The notes beneath the pieces are model-generated. The model had not been told where the DNA came from. It saw only the letters and a program-made list of their open reading frames with translations, and did not search any database. This document shows, piece after piece, positions 1 through 11,489 of a stretch of 64,000 bases of DNA. Source of the DNA: Fremontodendron californicum. Taxonomy: Eukaryota; Streptophyta; Magnoliopsida; Malvales; Malvaceae. The stretch is taken from NCBI GenBank assembly GCA_030761205.1, contig JAULJL010000018.1:12730501-12794500 (forward strand). Direction: 5' to 3'. Position 1 is the stretch's first letter. Each line of letters starts with the position of its first letter. The translations under genes were made by a program, and so were the position numbers.

Positions 1-731
1 TTTATATTAAGATGGCGAGGGTGAGGACGAACGGCAAAAGTGACGACAGGGCGAGGGCGACCGACCGACGGACGGCTAGGCTGGTTCGATGGTAGGGTCG
101 ACGGTGGGGGAAGGAGAGAAAAGGAAGAAAAGAAAGAAGAAAAAAAGAACAAGAGAAAGGGGGAAGAGGGAAGTCTCAGGCATATTAATTATGCCCGAGA
201 CTTTTACCGATGGAATTCCGTCTTTACCAATGGAATTTCCATCTATAAAAATTTTCTCGATTTTGGAAATCAAATTCCGTCGAAAATACTTTACCGACAG
301 AATTATCGGTATTATAGACAGAATTGCTTATTACTAATGAAATTTTCGTCGATAATAAGTATTTCCAATTAATTTTAATTATTTTCTTTTTTAAAAAAAG
401 TTTTCTTTTTTATTCTTACAAAAATCGGTTTCATTTTTATCAATGAAATTATTTGTTGGTAAAAATCCTATATCCGTCGAAAATATTTTGGCGAGAACGA
501 ATTACATTCGCACCAAAGAATTACCGATGGAATACTTCGATCATAAATATTCTATCGGTAATACACAATTTTCGTTGGTTATGTTCAAAAATTTTGTTGG
601 TAATAGTCAAAAGCATTACCGACGGATTTCTGTCGGTAATGCTACAATTTTTGTCAGTAATACTATTTATTACTGACTAATTATTTCCTTAGGTAATGAA
701 CCCGTCGATAAATCAACGTTCTCTTGTAGTG
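1..731. mobile_element. CACTA-type DNA transposon, right end (left part lies before the window)
   Basis: The block ends at 718-731 with the reverse complement of CACTACAAGAGAAC, a CACTA-superfamily terminal inverted repeat. Bases 190-715 are packed with short degenerate subterminal motifs around TTACCGACGG and CCGTCGGTAAT in both orientations, which fits the known subterminal transposase-binding repeats of CACTA elements. A purine-rich stretch lies at 100-165. The two similar termini at 36438 and 40866 support the family call. Short open frames here are products of the repeats, and no transposase domain is visible. The left terminus is outside the window, so autonomy and length cannot be judged. 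Confidence 0.75.
718..731 (-). repeat. CACTA terminal inverted repeat (14 bp)
   Basis: The sequence reads CACTACAAGAGAAC on the minus strand. The same 14 bases begin the element at 40866. The three bases that follow (TAA, 732-734) would be one copy of the 3-bp target duplication; its partner is outside the window. Confidence 0.75.
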
Positions 732-2566
732 TAACCTCCTCGACAAACCCGGCAAAGATTAATAATTAATTCTCGCTAAATATTTATGAAATCGAGAAAG
801 CACCTTTTTTATGACAAATTAAAAAAAACCTTTTTTTAAAATATGAAATGCATGAAAAGGGACCATTATCGGAATGTGTTTCCCCTTGAGGAGAGGGAAT
901 CGTTATACTTATGTAGAGATATCGGAATACCTTTGAAGAAACTTAAGTTGAACTAAGAAGATCAAAGGATTTTGGGCAGGAATTTTTGCTCGGATTAGAA
1001 AGGATATCCAAATGCCCTGGTTTGGCATCCAAATACCTCTAAATGAGCCTTAATGCGACATTTAGAAAATCAAAACAAATTAAAAAGATGCAAGTTTTAA
1101 AGTAAGAAACCAAGTAGTCGAATATCCCCTAGTGTAAAAATCAAAGTTTTGATTCGTTTTGAAGCTCGTATTAACTACCCAAAGCCTGTTTTATTAAAAC
1201 CTTAGTTTTTAACCCTAAAGGACTAGAGAACAACCTAAGATCAACCCCCATAAGTCTTGGCCAGCCCCTCCTATTTGTGTAAATAAAAAATCCAAACTTT
1301 TACTCATTTTAAAGCTTATTTTACTTTCAAAAACCTGGTTTTATCGAACTATTTTTTGAACCCTTGAAGAAAATTCAAAAAATCTAACATTTAACTCTAG
1401 GTTCGGCCAAAGGTGTATTAAATGAGGTTAAAACATTTTTTTATTTGGACAAAAAATGCATTGGATTCATGTTGCCCGAAATCACCATATCCAACCTTTA
1501 AAATATTGCTTTTTCCAACACTTCGGAAAACAAGATTTTGCCTATCGACCATTGATTAATCCTAACCAAAATCATGTTGGAAATCATTTGAAAATATGTT
1601 TTAATGCAAACAAAGTGATTGTCTCAAGGTTAGCCTCGTGGATGTTAATCCGGCCTAACCATCACTTAGAATGAACTTAAGGTCATCAAGTTCACAACCA
1701 TTTTTCCAAAGAAAGGAACAATATGCAACATGAAGGATACTCCAAAATCGACCATATTCAGCAAAGTATGCACATGAAAATGACAAAATATAAACAAGAA
1801 ATCAGAGATAACCGAGAAAAATCAAAGGTTCGCCACATGGATGTTAATATGGCCTAACCATCACTTGGAAGGATCCAAACTCATCAAGCTCATAACCTTT
1901 TCATTTTAAGGAGGAAATCAAATTAAAGCTCATCAATCAACCATAATAAACCAAATAACAAGAGAAAACATGAAATAAAACATAGTAAAGAGAGCATGAT
2001 AGTGGCAGCAAAACATAAAAAAAATATTTTGTAAAAACCTTGTAGTTTCTTTTTAGAAGACAAAAAGAAGGGAAGCTTTTAAAAACCTTGTCTTTAAGAA
2101 GAAAAACTAAGAAAATGAACTAGATCATGAAGAGTAAATAAAAAACATGAAGGAATAGAGGTAGAAACTACCTTAGTTTAGCAAAAAATCCTAGCAAAAC
2201 CCTCACTTCCTTTCTCTTTTTTTCCCCGCCTTTTTCTTTTTTCCTTTCTTCTTTTTTTTATTTTTTATTTTTTTCTCTTTCTTCCTTGATGATTTTTTAG
2301 TGTTGCCATGTGTCTCCTTGCTTCCTTCTCACCTTTTAAAAATGCTTTGGCCGAATGGCCTATAACATGCCAAAGTCACATTTTTTTCCTCTTCAAAATG
2401 GCCCCCCTCCAAGCTCTCATATTTCAAGTAGTCCCCCTTCCTTATGGCTCCTCATTTTCCTAATCTTGCTCACCAAGTAGCAATGCTATTGGACCTAAAA
2501 TGCCAACTCATGTACCTCTTACTCTCTCTCTATCCTAATCATCTATAATCTACAAAGGATGAGATT
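732..2566. other. Unassigned repeat-like non-coding DNA
   Basis: I see no recognisable gene. A segment of about 75 bp recurs at 1629-1705 and 1826-1900, about 199 bp apart, around the words GATGTTAAT and GGCCTAACCATCACTT. Pyrimidine-rich tracts lie at 2190-2290. Words such as GGCCGAATGGCC and CCCCCCTCC near 2350-2410 resemble the reverse strand of the Tat-type LTRs elsewhere in the window, so this may be a very diverged LTR in reverse orientation. I could not align it with confidence. Confidence 0.4.
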
Positions 2567-2571
2567 CAATT
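2567..2571. repeat. Target-site duplication, 5' copy (CAATT)
   Basis: The five bases before the LTR start are CAATT. The five bases after the 3' LTR (25260-25264) are CAGTT. One mismatch is plausible for an old insertion, and the match supports both LTR boundaries. Confidence 0.65.
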
Positions 2572-3059
2572 TGTAGACACCTAATTTTGACCGGGCCCCC
2601 TAAATCGGGCAGATTCTTCTTTTCAACTCCCTGGAATGCAAAGAGACTTCCACCATTTCATAGATGGGTCTCGAAGACTTTGTTTTGGAGGTCAGCGAAA
2701 AAGGTCAACTCAAAAAAAGTCAACTCTGAAAAAGTTAACAATGAAAAGACAACCATTGAAAAAGTCAACTCTTATTCAAAATAAAGGTTCAAAGTTGATT
2801 TTAATAATGGCAAAAGAATTTTGACAATCCGAGATCTACAACGAAATATATAGAGTTCGAAAGATGGGTTACGAAAATTCAATGCAAAGAAAGACCTAAT
2901 CCGACAAATTTGGGGAAAAACTAAATCGGAAGAGAATTTGTCGTAAAAATTGGGTGTTTTTAGACCAACTCAAATTCAGTATAGGACGAAAGAGGTGGAA
3001 AAAGAAAATTTGGAAATCGGACCCATTTTGAATAAAATCGAGGTTTCAGAGGTTGAAGG

Positions 3060-3660
3060 GCAATATTGGAAAATCCCAAAGATAATTTCGGGAAAAATAC
3101 AAATGAGCTCAAAACATTATGAAAACTTCCAGTTCCAAGTTTCATAATTTTTGGAATAGATTGGTGAAGAAAAATCCGGAATAGAATCTCATTTGAAAAA
3201 TGGCAAAGTTCGGGTGCACTAACCCGAAATTCCAAAAGATAATTCGGGGAAAAAGGGCAAACAAGCTCGAAAAATTATGAAAACTTCCAGATCTGAGTTT
3301 TATAATTTTTAGAAGAGATCGGTGAAGAAAAATCCAGAGTCGGATCTCATTTGAAAAATGGCAAAGTTCGGGTGCACTAACCCGAAATTCCAAAAGATAA
3401 TTCCAGAAAAAATAGCAAACCAGTTTGGAAAATTATGAAAACTTCCAGATCTGTGTTTTATACTTTTTGGAAGAGATCGGTGAAGAAAAATCCAGAATCA
3501 TAGCTCATTTAAAAAAGGCTAAATTTGGGAGACATTAAATCGAAATTTCAGAGATAAATCTGGGAGAAATAGTAAATGAGCTCGAAAAAATGTGAAAACC
3601 TCCAAAATCAAGTTTTACATTGAATTGGATGAGTTGGAAAAGACAAATCCAAAATTGGGT
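3060..3660 (+). repeat. Tandem modules of about 160 bp in the 5' LTR
   Basis: The phrase GGTGAAGAAAAATCC recurs near 3162, 3319 and 3478, and CGGGTGCACTAACCCGAAAT recurs near 3210 and 3369, giving a period of about 160 bp over three to four degenerate units. The same modules occur in the 3' LTR, the solo LTR and the reverse-strand LTR, so the array predates the split of these subfamilies. Confidence 0.75.
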
Positions 3661-5049
3661 TCCATTTGAAATTAAATTAAGTTCGGGGGGCAAAACTATA
3701 ATTTTACAACAAAGAAAAATATGAAAGATAGAGGAAGTTCTTGAATATTCTAGGTCTTGGCCGGCCATGCATAGGGGAGAAGGGGAGATTTGATCAATTT
3801 AATTCAATGGTCACTATCAAGCTAAAAAATGTCATATTTATTGCCTTGCAAATGGTCCCCCCTCATCCAATGGCCTAGGTGCCTTGTAGAAAAGATGAAT
3901 ACACCCTTCAATGGTCAAGATCAAATTTCAAGATGACAATTTTATTTTTCATGAAAAGATGCTCATCCAATGGCCAAGATTGGTGTAAGAAAGATGAGCA
4001 CAATCAATTCAATGGTGATGAGAGGTTCGGCCAAGCAAGGGAGCGTGCAAGTAGTCCTTATTTCATCCAATGGCCTGGGGTCTTTGTAAAGGATGAGTAC
4101 ACCTTTCAATGGCCAAGATCAATCTGCAAGATGACATTTTTATTTGTCATGAAAAGATCCTGATCTAATGGCCTAGGTTGGGGGAGGAAAATGAGCATAA
4201 TTAATCCTATGGTGAAGAGGCCAACCAGCCAAGCATGAATGAGAGGAGGGGGAATGTTTTTTTTCCTTAAGGGGCTGGTCATTTGAAGAGAGAGGTCAGT
4301 AGCTAATTTGGCAAGAAAAAGGTTTTTGAAAAAAAAGAGAAAGAGAGAATTCACTAGGAAAGCTTGGAAGGTAGCCATTCCACCCTTGCTCTAGCATCAT
4401 TTTCCTCTTCATTCTCACGTGTTTTTCTTTGTTTTCTATGAGATTTCCATCTCTTTTCTTATGAAAATAAAAGTTTTGAAATGTTTTTTATCTTTCATCT
4501 AATCCTTTCCATCAAAAAAAAAAAAATAAGAAAACAAATTTTCACAAACATTTTTCACCATGGCCGAATGTCATCTTGGCTTGGCTTGGCTTGTCTTTTT
4601 TTTTTTTTGCATGTTTGATATGGAAAACATGATTGCAGAAGGTTTATTATTATTATTATTATTATTTTATGTTCTGATTTTTCAAAATAAATGAAGTAAA
4701 AGAGTTTGAGAGGTTACATGATCTTGATAAAAATCAAGTGACCATGGTTAGGGGAGGGTTATGCCCATTGTACCAACCATGGAGCTCACCTCCATTTTCT
4801 TGTTGGCTTGGTTTATTTTCTGATTTGTGAGTTGGAAAAGCTTCATGATTTTGATAATAACAAGTAATTATGGTTAAGAAAGGGCTATGCCCATTTGTAC
4901 CAACCATGGAGTTCAATTTTCCTTGTTATTTGTTTACTTATTTTTTCTTATTACTTCCTTGCATGCCTAAGCATATTTTGGTCATGTTCTTGGCATCATT
5001 TTTATGCTATATTAGTTTTTACATCATTTTCATGTAGTGATAAGTCCCC

Positions 5050-5760
5050 TATGCCATTCGGCCATTCTTGCATTTCATGTCTTGTATTTTAAGCATGCTT
5101 TGCATCATGCATAATGTCATGTAGCATTTGGCCATATCTTGCATTTTTTCCATGCATCATATCTTGCATTTTAAGCATGTTTTGCATCATGCATAAGGCT
5201 ATGTTACATTCGGTCATGTCTTGCATTTTTTCCATGCATCTTATCTTGCATTTTCAGCATGATTTGCATCATGCATAATGTCATGTAGCATTCGACCGTA
5301 TCTTGCATTTTTGCCATGCATCATATCTTGCATTTTAAGCATGTTTTGCATCATGCATAAGGCTATGTTACATTCGGTCATGTCTTGCATTTTTTTTCCA
5401 TGCATCATATCCTTGCATTTTAAGCATGTTTTGCACTATGCATAATGTCATGTAGCATTCAGCTATGTCTTGCATTTTTGCCATGCATAATATCTTGCAT
5501 TTTAAGCATAATTTGCATCTTGCATAAGACTATGTTACATTCGATCATGTCTTTCATTTTTTCCATGCATCATATCCTTGCATTTTAAGCACGTTTTGCA
5601 CTATGCATAATGCCATATAGCATTCGGCCATGTCTTGTATTTTTTCCATGCATCATATCTTGCATTTTAAGCATGCTTTGCATCTTGCATTTTTTCCATG
5701 TATCATATCTTGCATCTTTAGCATGCTCTACATTGTGTATAAGATCATGTACCATTCGGC
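5050..5760 (+). repeat. Tandem array, CATGCATCATATCTTGCATT type, 5' LTR
   Basis: Units of roughly 80-90 bp repeat the words CATGCATCATATCTTGC, TTTTAAGCATG and GCATCATGCATAA, often followed by a CATTCGGCCATG-like segment. The matching array in the 3' LTR is at about 22140-22690. No coding signal is seen. Confidence 0.75.
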
Positions 5761-5849
5761 CCTCCTACGCATTTTTGGTCTAGGTCATGCCTTGCATAAG
5801 ATTTGGTTAGGTCATGCATATTAGGTCATATAGCTATGTCATGCAATCT

Positions 5850-7450
5850 CAGGTCACTTTCCATGTCATATTCATATAACATGTCACTTTCCATGTCATC
5901 TTCATATAACATGTCACTTTCCATGTCATCTTTCTAGGCCATGTCACCTATGCCATGTCATCTATGCCATGCCGTTTTACGTCTTGTCATCATTCTATGC
6001 CATGTCACCTATGCCATGTCATTTATAGTTTAGGTGCATTTCCATGCCATGCCATTCATGCCATGTTATCATTTTATGCAATTCGGCATCCACATGACAT
6101 CACCATGCATTCGGCCATTCACATGCCATTACCATGACCATTCGACCACCATGATACTTCAAACAGGCCATTGTATTCTTATGTCATATCATTCATATAG
6201 CATGTCATTTGCCATGTTAGTTAGTTTGGGAGCCCATTTCATGTCATGATTAAGCATGCCATGACCCTTCGGTCACCATGACTTTTCATCCATGTCATTC
6301 TGCTTCCATGACACAATATTTTCATGCCATGTCATTTAGTTTGCCATGTCATTGTGATTGTCTCATTTTGGTTTGCCATGTCGATTTCATTCACGTAACA
6401 TTCATTACCATGCTATATCACTTTATGCCATGTCATTCTTATGTCGTGTATCATCTCATCTTCCATATTACAATGAGAATGCTTATCATGTTTTGGTAAT
6501 CATGCATGCCTTAATGTCAATTTGCACATTCATGACATTTTAATAAATATGGCAATATTCTCGAGTTTAAATAATTCATGGTTTTCTTTGTTGGGTCTGT
6601 CGAAGAGGATATCATTAATTATTAACAAAGGAATACCCTTTTCTAGAACAAAAATGATTCAAAAAGTTTCAAAATAAATAAAACTTTCTCTGTTTTTTCG
6701 GGTTTGCCGGGGAACATGAAAGGATTTTTTTATTAATAAATTATGAGTCATTCTTAAACAAATTCTTCCTCATGTTGTGACACTTATCCATGTCATTAAT
6801 ACGTCATTCTGTATGCCATGTCGATTTCATTCACATGACATTCATTCATATGCCATGTCATCATTTTCATGCCATGTCACCTATGCCATGTCATCGTTTC
6901 ATGCCATGTCACCTATGCCATGTCATCATTTCATGCCATGTCACCTACACCATTTGATCATTTCAGGCCATGTCATTATTTTATGCCATATCATCTTACA
7001 TTTCATGTCGATTTCATTCACATGATATTCGTTCTTATGCCATGTCATCCATATGCCATGTCATCTTGCACGTCATGTCGATTTCATTCACATGATATTC
7101 ATTCTTATGCCATATCATCTTGCATGTCATGTTGATTTCATTCACATGATATTCGTTCTTATGCCATGTCATCCATATGCCATGTCATCCTGCATGTCAT
7201 GTCAATTTCATTCATATGATATTCGTTCTTATGCCATGTCATCCATATGCTATGTCATTTTGTATGCCATGTCGATTTTATTCACATAGAATTCACTTTT
7301 ATGCCATGTCCTCCGTATGCTATGTCATTTTGTATGCCATGTCGATTTCATTCACATGACATTCATTCTTATGCCATGTTATTTATATGCCATGCTATCC
7401 ATATGCCATGTCGATTTTATTCATATGTTATTTTGTATGCTATGTCAATC
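5850..7450 (+). repeat. Low-complexity CATGCCATGTCAT array, 5' LTR
   Basis: Degenerate CATGCCATGTCAT-like words dominate. From about 6800 they form higher-order units of 60-75 bp with GTCGATTTCATTCACATGA. An interruption at 6553-6770 holds one copy of the module around CTGGGTCTGYCGG; a second copy lies at 7625-7830. The 3' LTR carries the equivalent array at 22780-24480 with different unit composition. Confidence 0.75.
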
Positions 7451-8250
7451 ATTTTCATGTCATTATTTCTTTTACTAGGTCATAATAAAAATTTTGTTAT
7501 ATCACGATAAATGAGCATGTTTATTTAATTTTTATCTTGGTAGTATTTTTGCATATTCATTATCAGTTTCTATGATTTTTAAAACACATTGAAAAACAAA
7601 TGGTTTTTTTCATAAATCATGATTATTCCCGAGTTAAAATAATTTGTGAATTCTCTGCTGAGTCTGTCGGGGAGAATATCATCAGTTATCATTAATAACG
7701 AAATATTCTTTTTAAATGAAGATGATTTCGGAGAATTTTAAAATCAAGGAAAAATCCCATATTTTGCTGAGTCTGTCGAAAAATATGGGAAATTGTATGC
7801 TAGCAAATTCCAGATTATTTTCAAATAAAAATTGAATTTTTAAGGAAATTATTTCAAAACACAAGATTTTAAGATCGACATTTTACCGAGATTCGAGATA
7901 ACACACGACTAATAAAGTACTGTTTTATATGGGCGTTGTAGGGGTGCTAATCCTTCCCCGCACGTACTGACTCTTGAACCCGCACTTGTTTTTCTCTGGT
8001 TTAAAGCGTAGACTTTGAAATTGATTTTAAAAAAATGTTTTAATTAATTTTAAAATGTACAAAAACCAATTTTAATAGGTGGCCGATCACAGCTAGCAAA
8101 AAACGAAGATCGGTGGCGACTCCATTTCTTTTTCAAGGTCGTTTTCATACCCTCAACCTTTTTAACTTAAGAGGAATTAAGTCATCTTTTCCTCTGCCTG
8201 TTGTTTTCCCCCTCAGTCGAACGGGTCCCCCGGATCACGTATCGACAGCT

Positions 8251-8269
8251 TGGCAACTCTACTAAGGAC
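8251..8269 (+). promoter_or_regulatory. Primer binding site of the Tat/Ogre-like element
   Basis: TGGCAACTCTACTAAGGAC begins three bases after the end of the 5' LTR. The initial TGG is the complement of a tRNA 3' CCA, as expected for minus-strand primer binding. I cannot name the primer tRNA from the sequence alone. Confidence 0.7.
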
Positions 8270-9017
8270 TTTATAGAGTCAGACCTAGAATTAGTTGTGC
8301 GTTACTAAAAGCCTCGATTTTGTCAGTTTTAGTTGGTGTTTATTTTTAATTCCTTTTTTTCTAGTAAAGAAAATTTTTGAAAATAATCAAATGTTTCAAA
8401 TGTGTTCATTCTCATATGCATGCATATTTTTACTGTTCTCTGGTTATTTTATATTATATGTAATTATTATTCTTTGTTTAATTGATTCTTTATATTGTTT
8501 AATTTGTCTTCATTAAGTTGCTCGGGTTTTAGAATAACGGTATAGAATAGGTGGTGAAAGGTTTGTTCGTTCCTTCTCACACATTATACTTGCATTTGCA
8601 TAACATGAGCCCTCTACCCGAGTTATGTCCTTTAGGTGGAAGTAAAGTAACTACGCTCTCGTGAGGTGTTAACCTCCACATGGCCTACAAAACACTTTCG
8701 GAGTAGTAAACTACCTACGCTTTCGTGAGGTGATAACCTCCGTATAGGCCTGGGAAATACACTCTAACAAATTGAACCCGCTTTTATCGGGGTGCCTTAC
8801 TCGCCTTCACTGGCGACAATGAGGAGCAATTTGGAGCCTTTTTAAAACCTAATGCAAACACATATAGTGAACCTAGGAGAAACCATATCGAATTTCCATT
8901 AGAGCTACTGAAGCTAGGGACACTCGAAAGAACCTTCAACTATTTATTTCAATATCGCATTGATTTGATTATTATACCCTTGTACTGACTCATTTCCTTT
9001 TGTTTTGTTTTTATTAC
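8270..9017 (+). other. Leader between primer binding site and ORF1
   Basis: This is non-coding. Two hairpin-like motifs of the form GAGGT-N4-ACCTC lie at 8663-8676 and 8727-8740, each inside a repeated context (CTACGCTYTCGTGAGGTG). This is the usual position for packaging and dimerisation signals, but that role is inferred only from position. Confidence 0.5.
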
Positions 9018-11201
9018 ATGCCAATCAGAGGGGTTTTCGTTACGGTCATGGAACACCGAGATCTTGCACCAGTATCAGTTACTTCCAAAACATACCGAGA
9101 GGTCCGCATAGAGTCAGAGAAGCATCAGTTTGATATGGAAGACTGTTTGGCTAGAAGCTTCGTGTCTAATCTTCCCGAGTTGATTAATTTAGATATGAGT
9201 CAAAATGATTTGACAAAATTAGAAGAGATTTAGGGTCGATAGGGAACTGCAAGGAAAAACGAGTTCACTAAGAAGTATTGACATAGCATTACTTCTCCCG
9301 ATCTAGATAGATGAGCAGCTGATCAGGGCAGTGGTACAGTTTTGGGATCCTTCCAACCGGTGCATCACACTCAACCGAGAAGATATGACACCTACCATTG
9401 AGGAGTACTCTGTCTTGCTCCGTATTGAGTCATCCACCCCTGATAAGGTATATTGCAAGTAGCAAAAGGCAGTTAGCTTTTGGAAGAAGCTATCCGACAT
9501 ATTGGGTATGGAGATCCTGATCGACTCCCCGAATATTAAGAAGAAGGGTTCGAGTGCTTATATCCCATGGGTATTCTTGCAAAACTATATCATGAACAAT
9601 CCGAAAAGTGATCATGTGGTGGATTTTTTTGCCTTGGCGATCTATGGTTTGGTGATATTTCCAAATATCTTAGGGCATATTGAGATGGTCGTAGTAGACT
9701 TCTTTGAGTGTCTGGGCAAACACATTGATCCAGCTCCTGTTATCCTTGTCGAGATGTTTAGGTCACTCAATTTCTGTCGAAGAAAAGGCAAGGGACATTT
9801 TGAGGGATGTGCATAGCATCTGTATGTTTGGATACAAAGCCATTTCTGGAGAAATGGTAAGGGAAAGCTTCATCCCTACATAAATACTTTCATTCCTCTT
9901 AAGGAATTCTCCAAGAAAGAGTGGCCAAGAAAGAAAGATAAGAAATAGTGGATCATGACTCTTCGTCGCTTAGCCCGAGAAAATGTCACTTGGAGAGCTC
10001 CGTGGATGCCGATGGGATCCATTCTGTATAGTTGTGGAGACAAACCGTGGGTTTCGTTATTAGGAATTTGGAGAGCTATCAGCTATGCAACACTCTTGGT
10101 ACGAAGACAATATGGGTCTGATCAGTTTATCTCGATGACTCATGGACTCACTTTGGTAGATTTTGCATATAATGGGCCCAGGTACATGAAGGAAACACGT
10201 GAGGTCATTAAAGCATGGAGAAAGTTGCATCGATCAGAATTAGATAGATATACTGATAACGCTACTCCTGGATACTTGGTTTGGAGAGCCAAGAGGATCC
10301 ACGATATAGTGCTCCCTACTAATGAGGCCTCTGTTTAGCCGGTAATCCTTCAGCCAGAGCCAGTAGTACTCTCAAAGATTGAGCTTGTCAGGCAAGAATT
10401 AGAAAAGGACAAAGGGAAACTGAAGCATGAGTATGATAAGCTTTAGGAGGAAGTCAAATATTTGAGGACTGACCCTGAGATCTAAAAGGCCAAGACACGG
10501 AGGTTAGTTAAAGAGCGAGACACGACGCAATCCGATATACAGGACTTGTATCAAGAGAACAAGAGGCTAAGAACCAAGGGATAGTTCACTGGAACTAGCA
10601 GGTCTCTGAGCGCCCATGAGAAAGAGATAGAAAAGCTTTAGAAAGAATTGGACTTCTGGAAGGGTAAGGCTAAGGACAGTAAGGAAAAGGAGTCCCGATT
10701 TTCTCATAAGGGGCAAAAGTGGGGAGATGCTCGGTCACTGATTTCGACCAAGTTACAAAGATGCCTGCAAGAGAATGAGCTATTGAAAGAAAAATTAGGA
10801 AATGAGAGGAAAAAACATCCATGCTACGTAAGGAGAATGAGACACTCCATGTGACCATTCAGACCTTAGAGCATCAGTTGCAAGTCCAAAAGGCTTATAT
10901 TGTTTCCAATTATTTGGGAATACAGAGAGAGGAAGACCGAATGGAGCCAGACGAATGAATTAGCTTTAGATGCTAGCTCAAGGTGGAAGACTGAGACCTT
11001 AGGTAGGCAGCAGTATATAGACCAGTGACGAGGCAAATCCGCAAGGCTGTGGTCAATGCCAGAGAGATGTCGGAGAAGGTAAAGACTCTGAGGCATGATG
11101 TTAACCTGACAGGGAAGCATGAACATCACTTGTTGAATTTCTTGGAAGAGGCTCAAGAACAGTATGAGCATATACGATCGTTTTATGTAACCCGAGAGTG
11201 A
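9018..11201 (+). pseudogene. ORF1 of the Tat/Ogre-like element (extra protein before gag), decayed
   Basis: The start is ATG 9018 or ATG 9048 (MEHRDLAPVSV). The first part ends at a TAG at 9231. After a frameshift the frame continues from about 9280 to 10815 in one register, broken mainly by TAG codons (for example 9814, 9949, 10336). After another shift at an A-run near 10815 it ends at TGA 11199. The central part has WDPSNRC and MTPTIEEYSVLLRIE, recalling an uncharacterised protein family often annotated in plant genomes (possibly DUF7745 or plant-mobile-domain type). The last 250 or so residues are rich in Glu, Lys, Leu and Gln and look coiled-coil. Position before gag matches the Ogre ORF1. 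Its function is unknown. Confidence 0.7.
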
Positions 11202-11489
11202 GAAAGGATATGTAACAAGTTTCCATAAATTAATGAAGAACCTGTGTTGGAATTCGATCTTAAGGCAAATACTATTATCATCATATCATTCCATAAAATT
11301 ATAGAAGCATACATTCATTCATCCATTTGTTTGGTCAGTCATGCATTGATTTATTCATTCATCCTTGCATACATTTAATAAGCTAATAATAATAATGTTC
11401 CATTGGAAGGTTTAAAAATTGGGCACCTACCGAAACTCCCAAAAAGAAGCACTAAGCATCAGTATAATAGTCAATCGCAAGTCAGGATC

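Larger units (their letters stand above)
2572..8247 (+). repeat. 5' LTR of the Tat/Ogre-like element (5,676 bp)
   Basis: It matches 19645-25259 throughout. The order is a start motif TGTAGACACC, a purine-rich block with 160-bp tandem modules (3060-3660), a non-coding stretch with repeated words such as TCCAATGGCC (3780-4340), a CATGCATCATATC-type array (5050-5760), a CATGCCATGTCAT-type array (5850-7450), two copies of an approximately 210-bp module (6550-6770, 7625-7830), and an end region with TCCCCCGGATCACGTATCGA. It ends in CA. The many small frames rich in Met, Pro, Cys and His come from the simple repeats and are not genes. Confidence 0.88.

Noticed and set aside
40..372. Forward frames with a Lys/Glu-rich run
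   Set aside because: They lie across a purine-rich tract and CACTA subterminal repeats, and two frames are open together.
3879..4378. Frames in the LTR with MKRSSSNGQ-like repeats on either strand
   Set aside because: Made by the repeated TCCAATGGCC words; the same pattern recurs in the 3' LTR.
5630..7510. Overlapping frames rich in Met, Pro, Cys and His
   Set aside because: They follow the CATGCCATGTCAT array in several frames at once and occur again in the 3' LTR. They are products of simple repeats, not genes.
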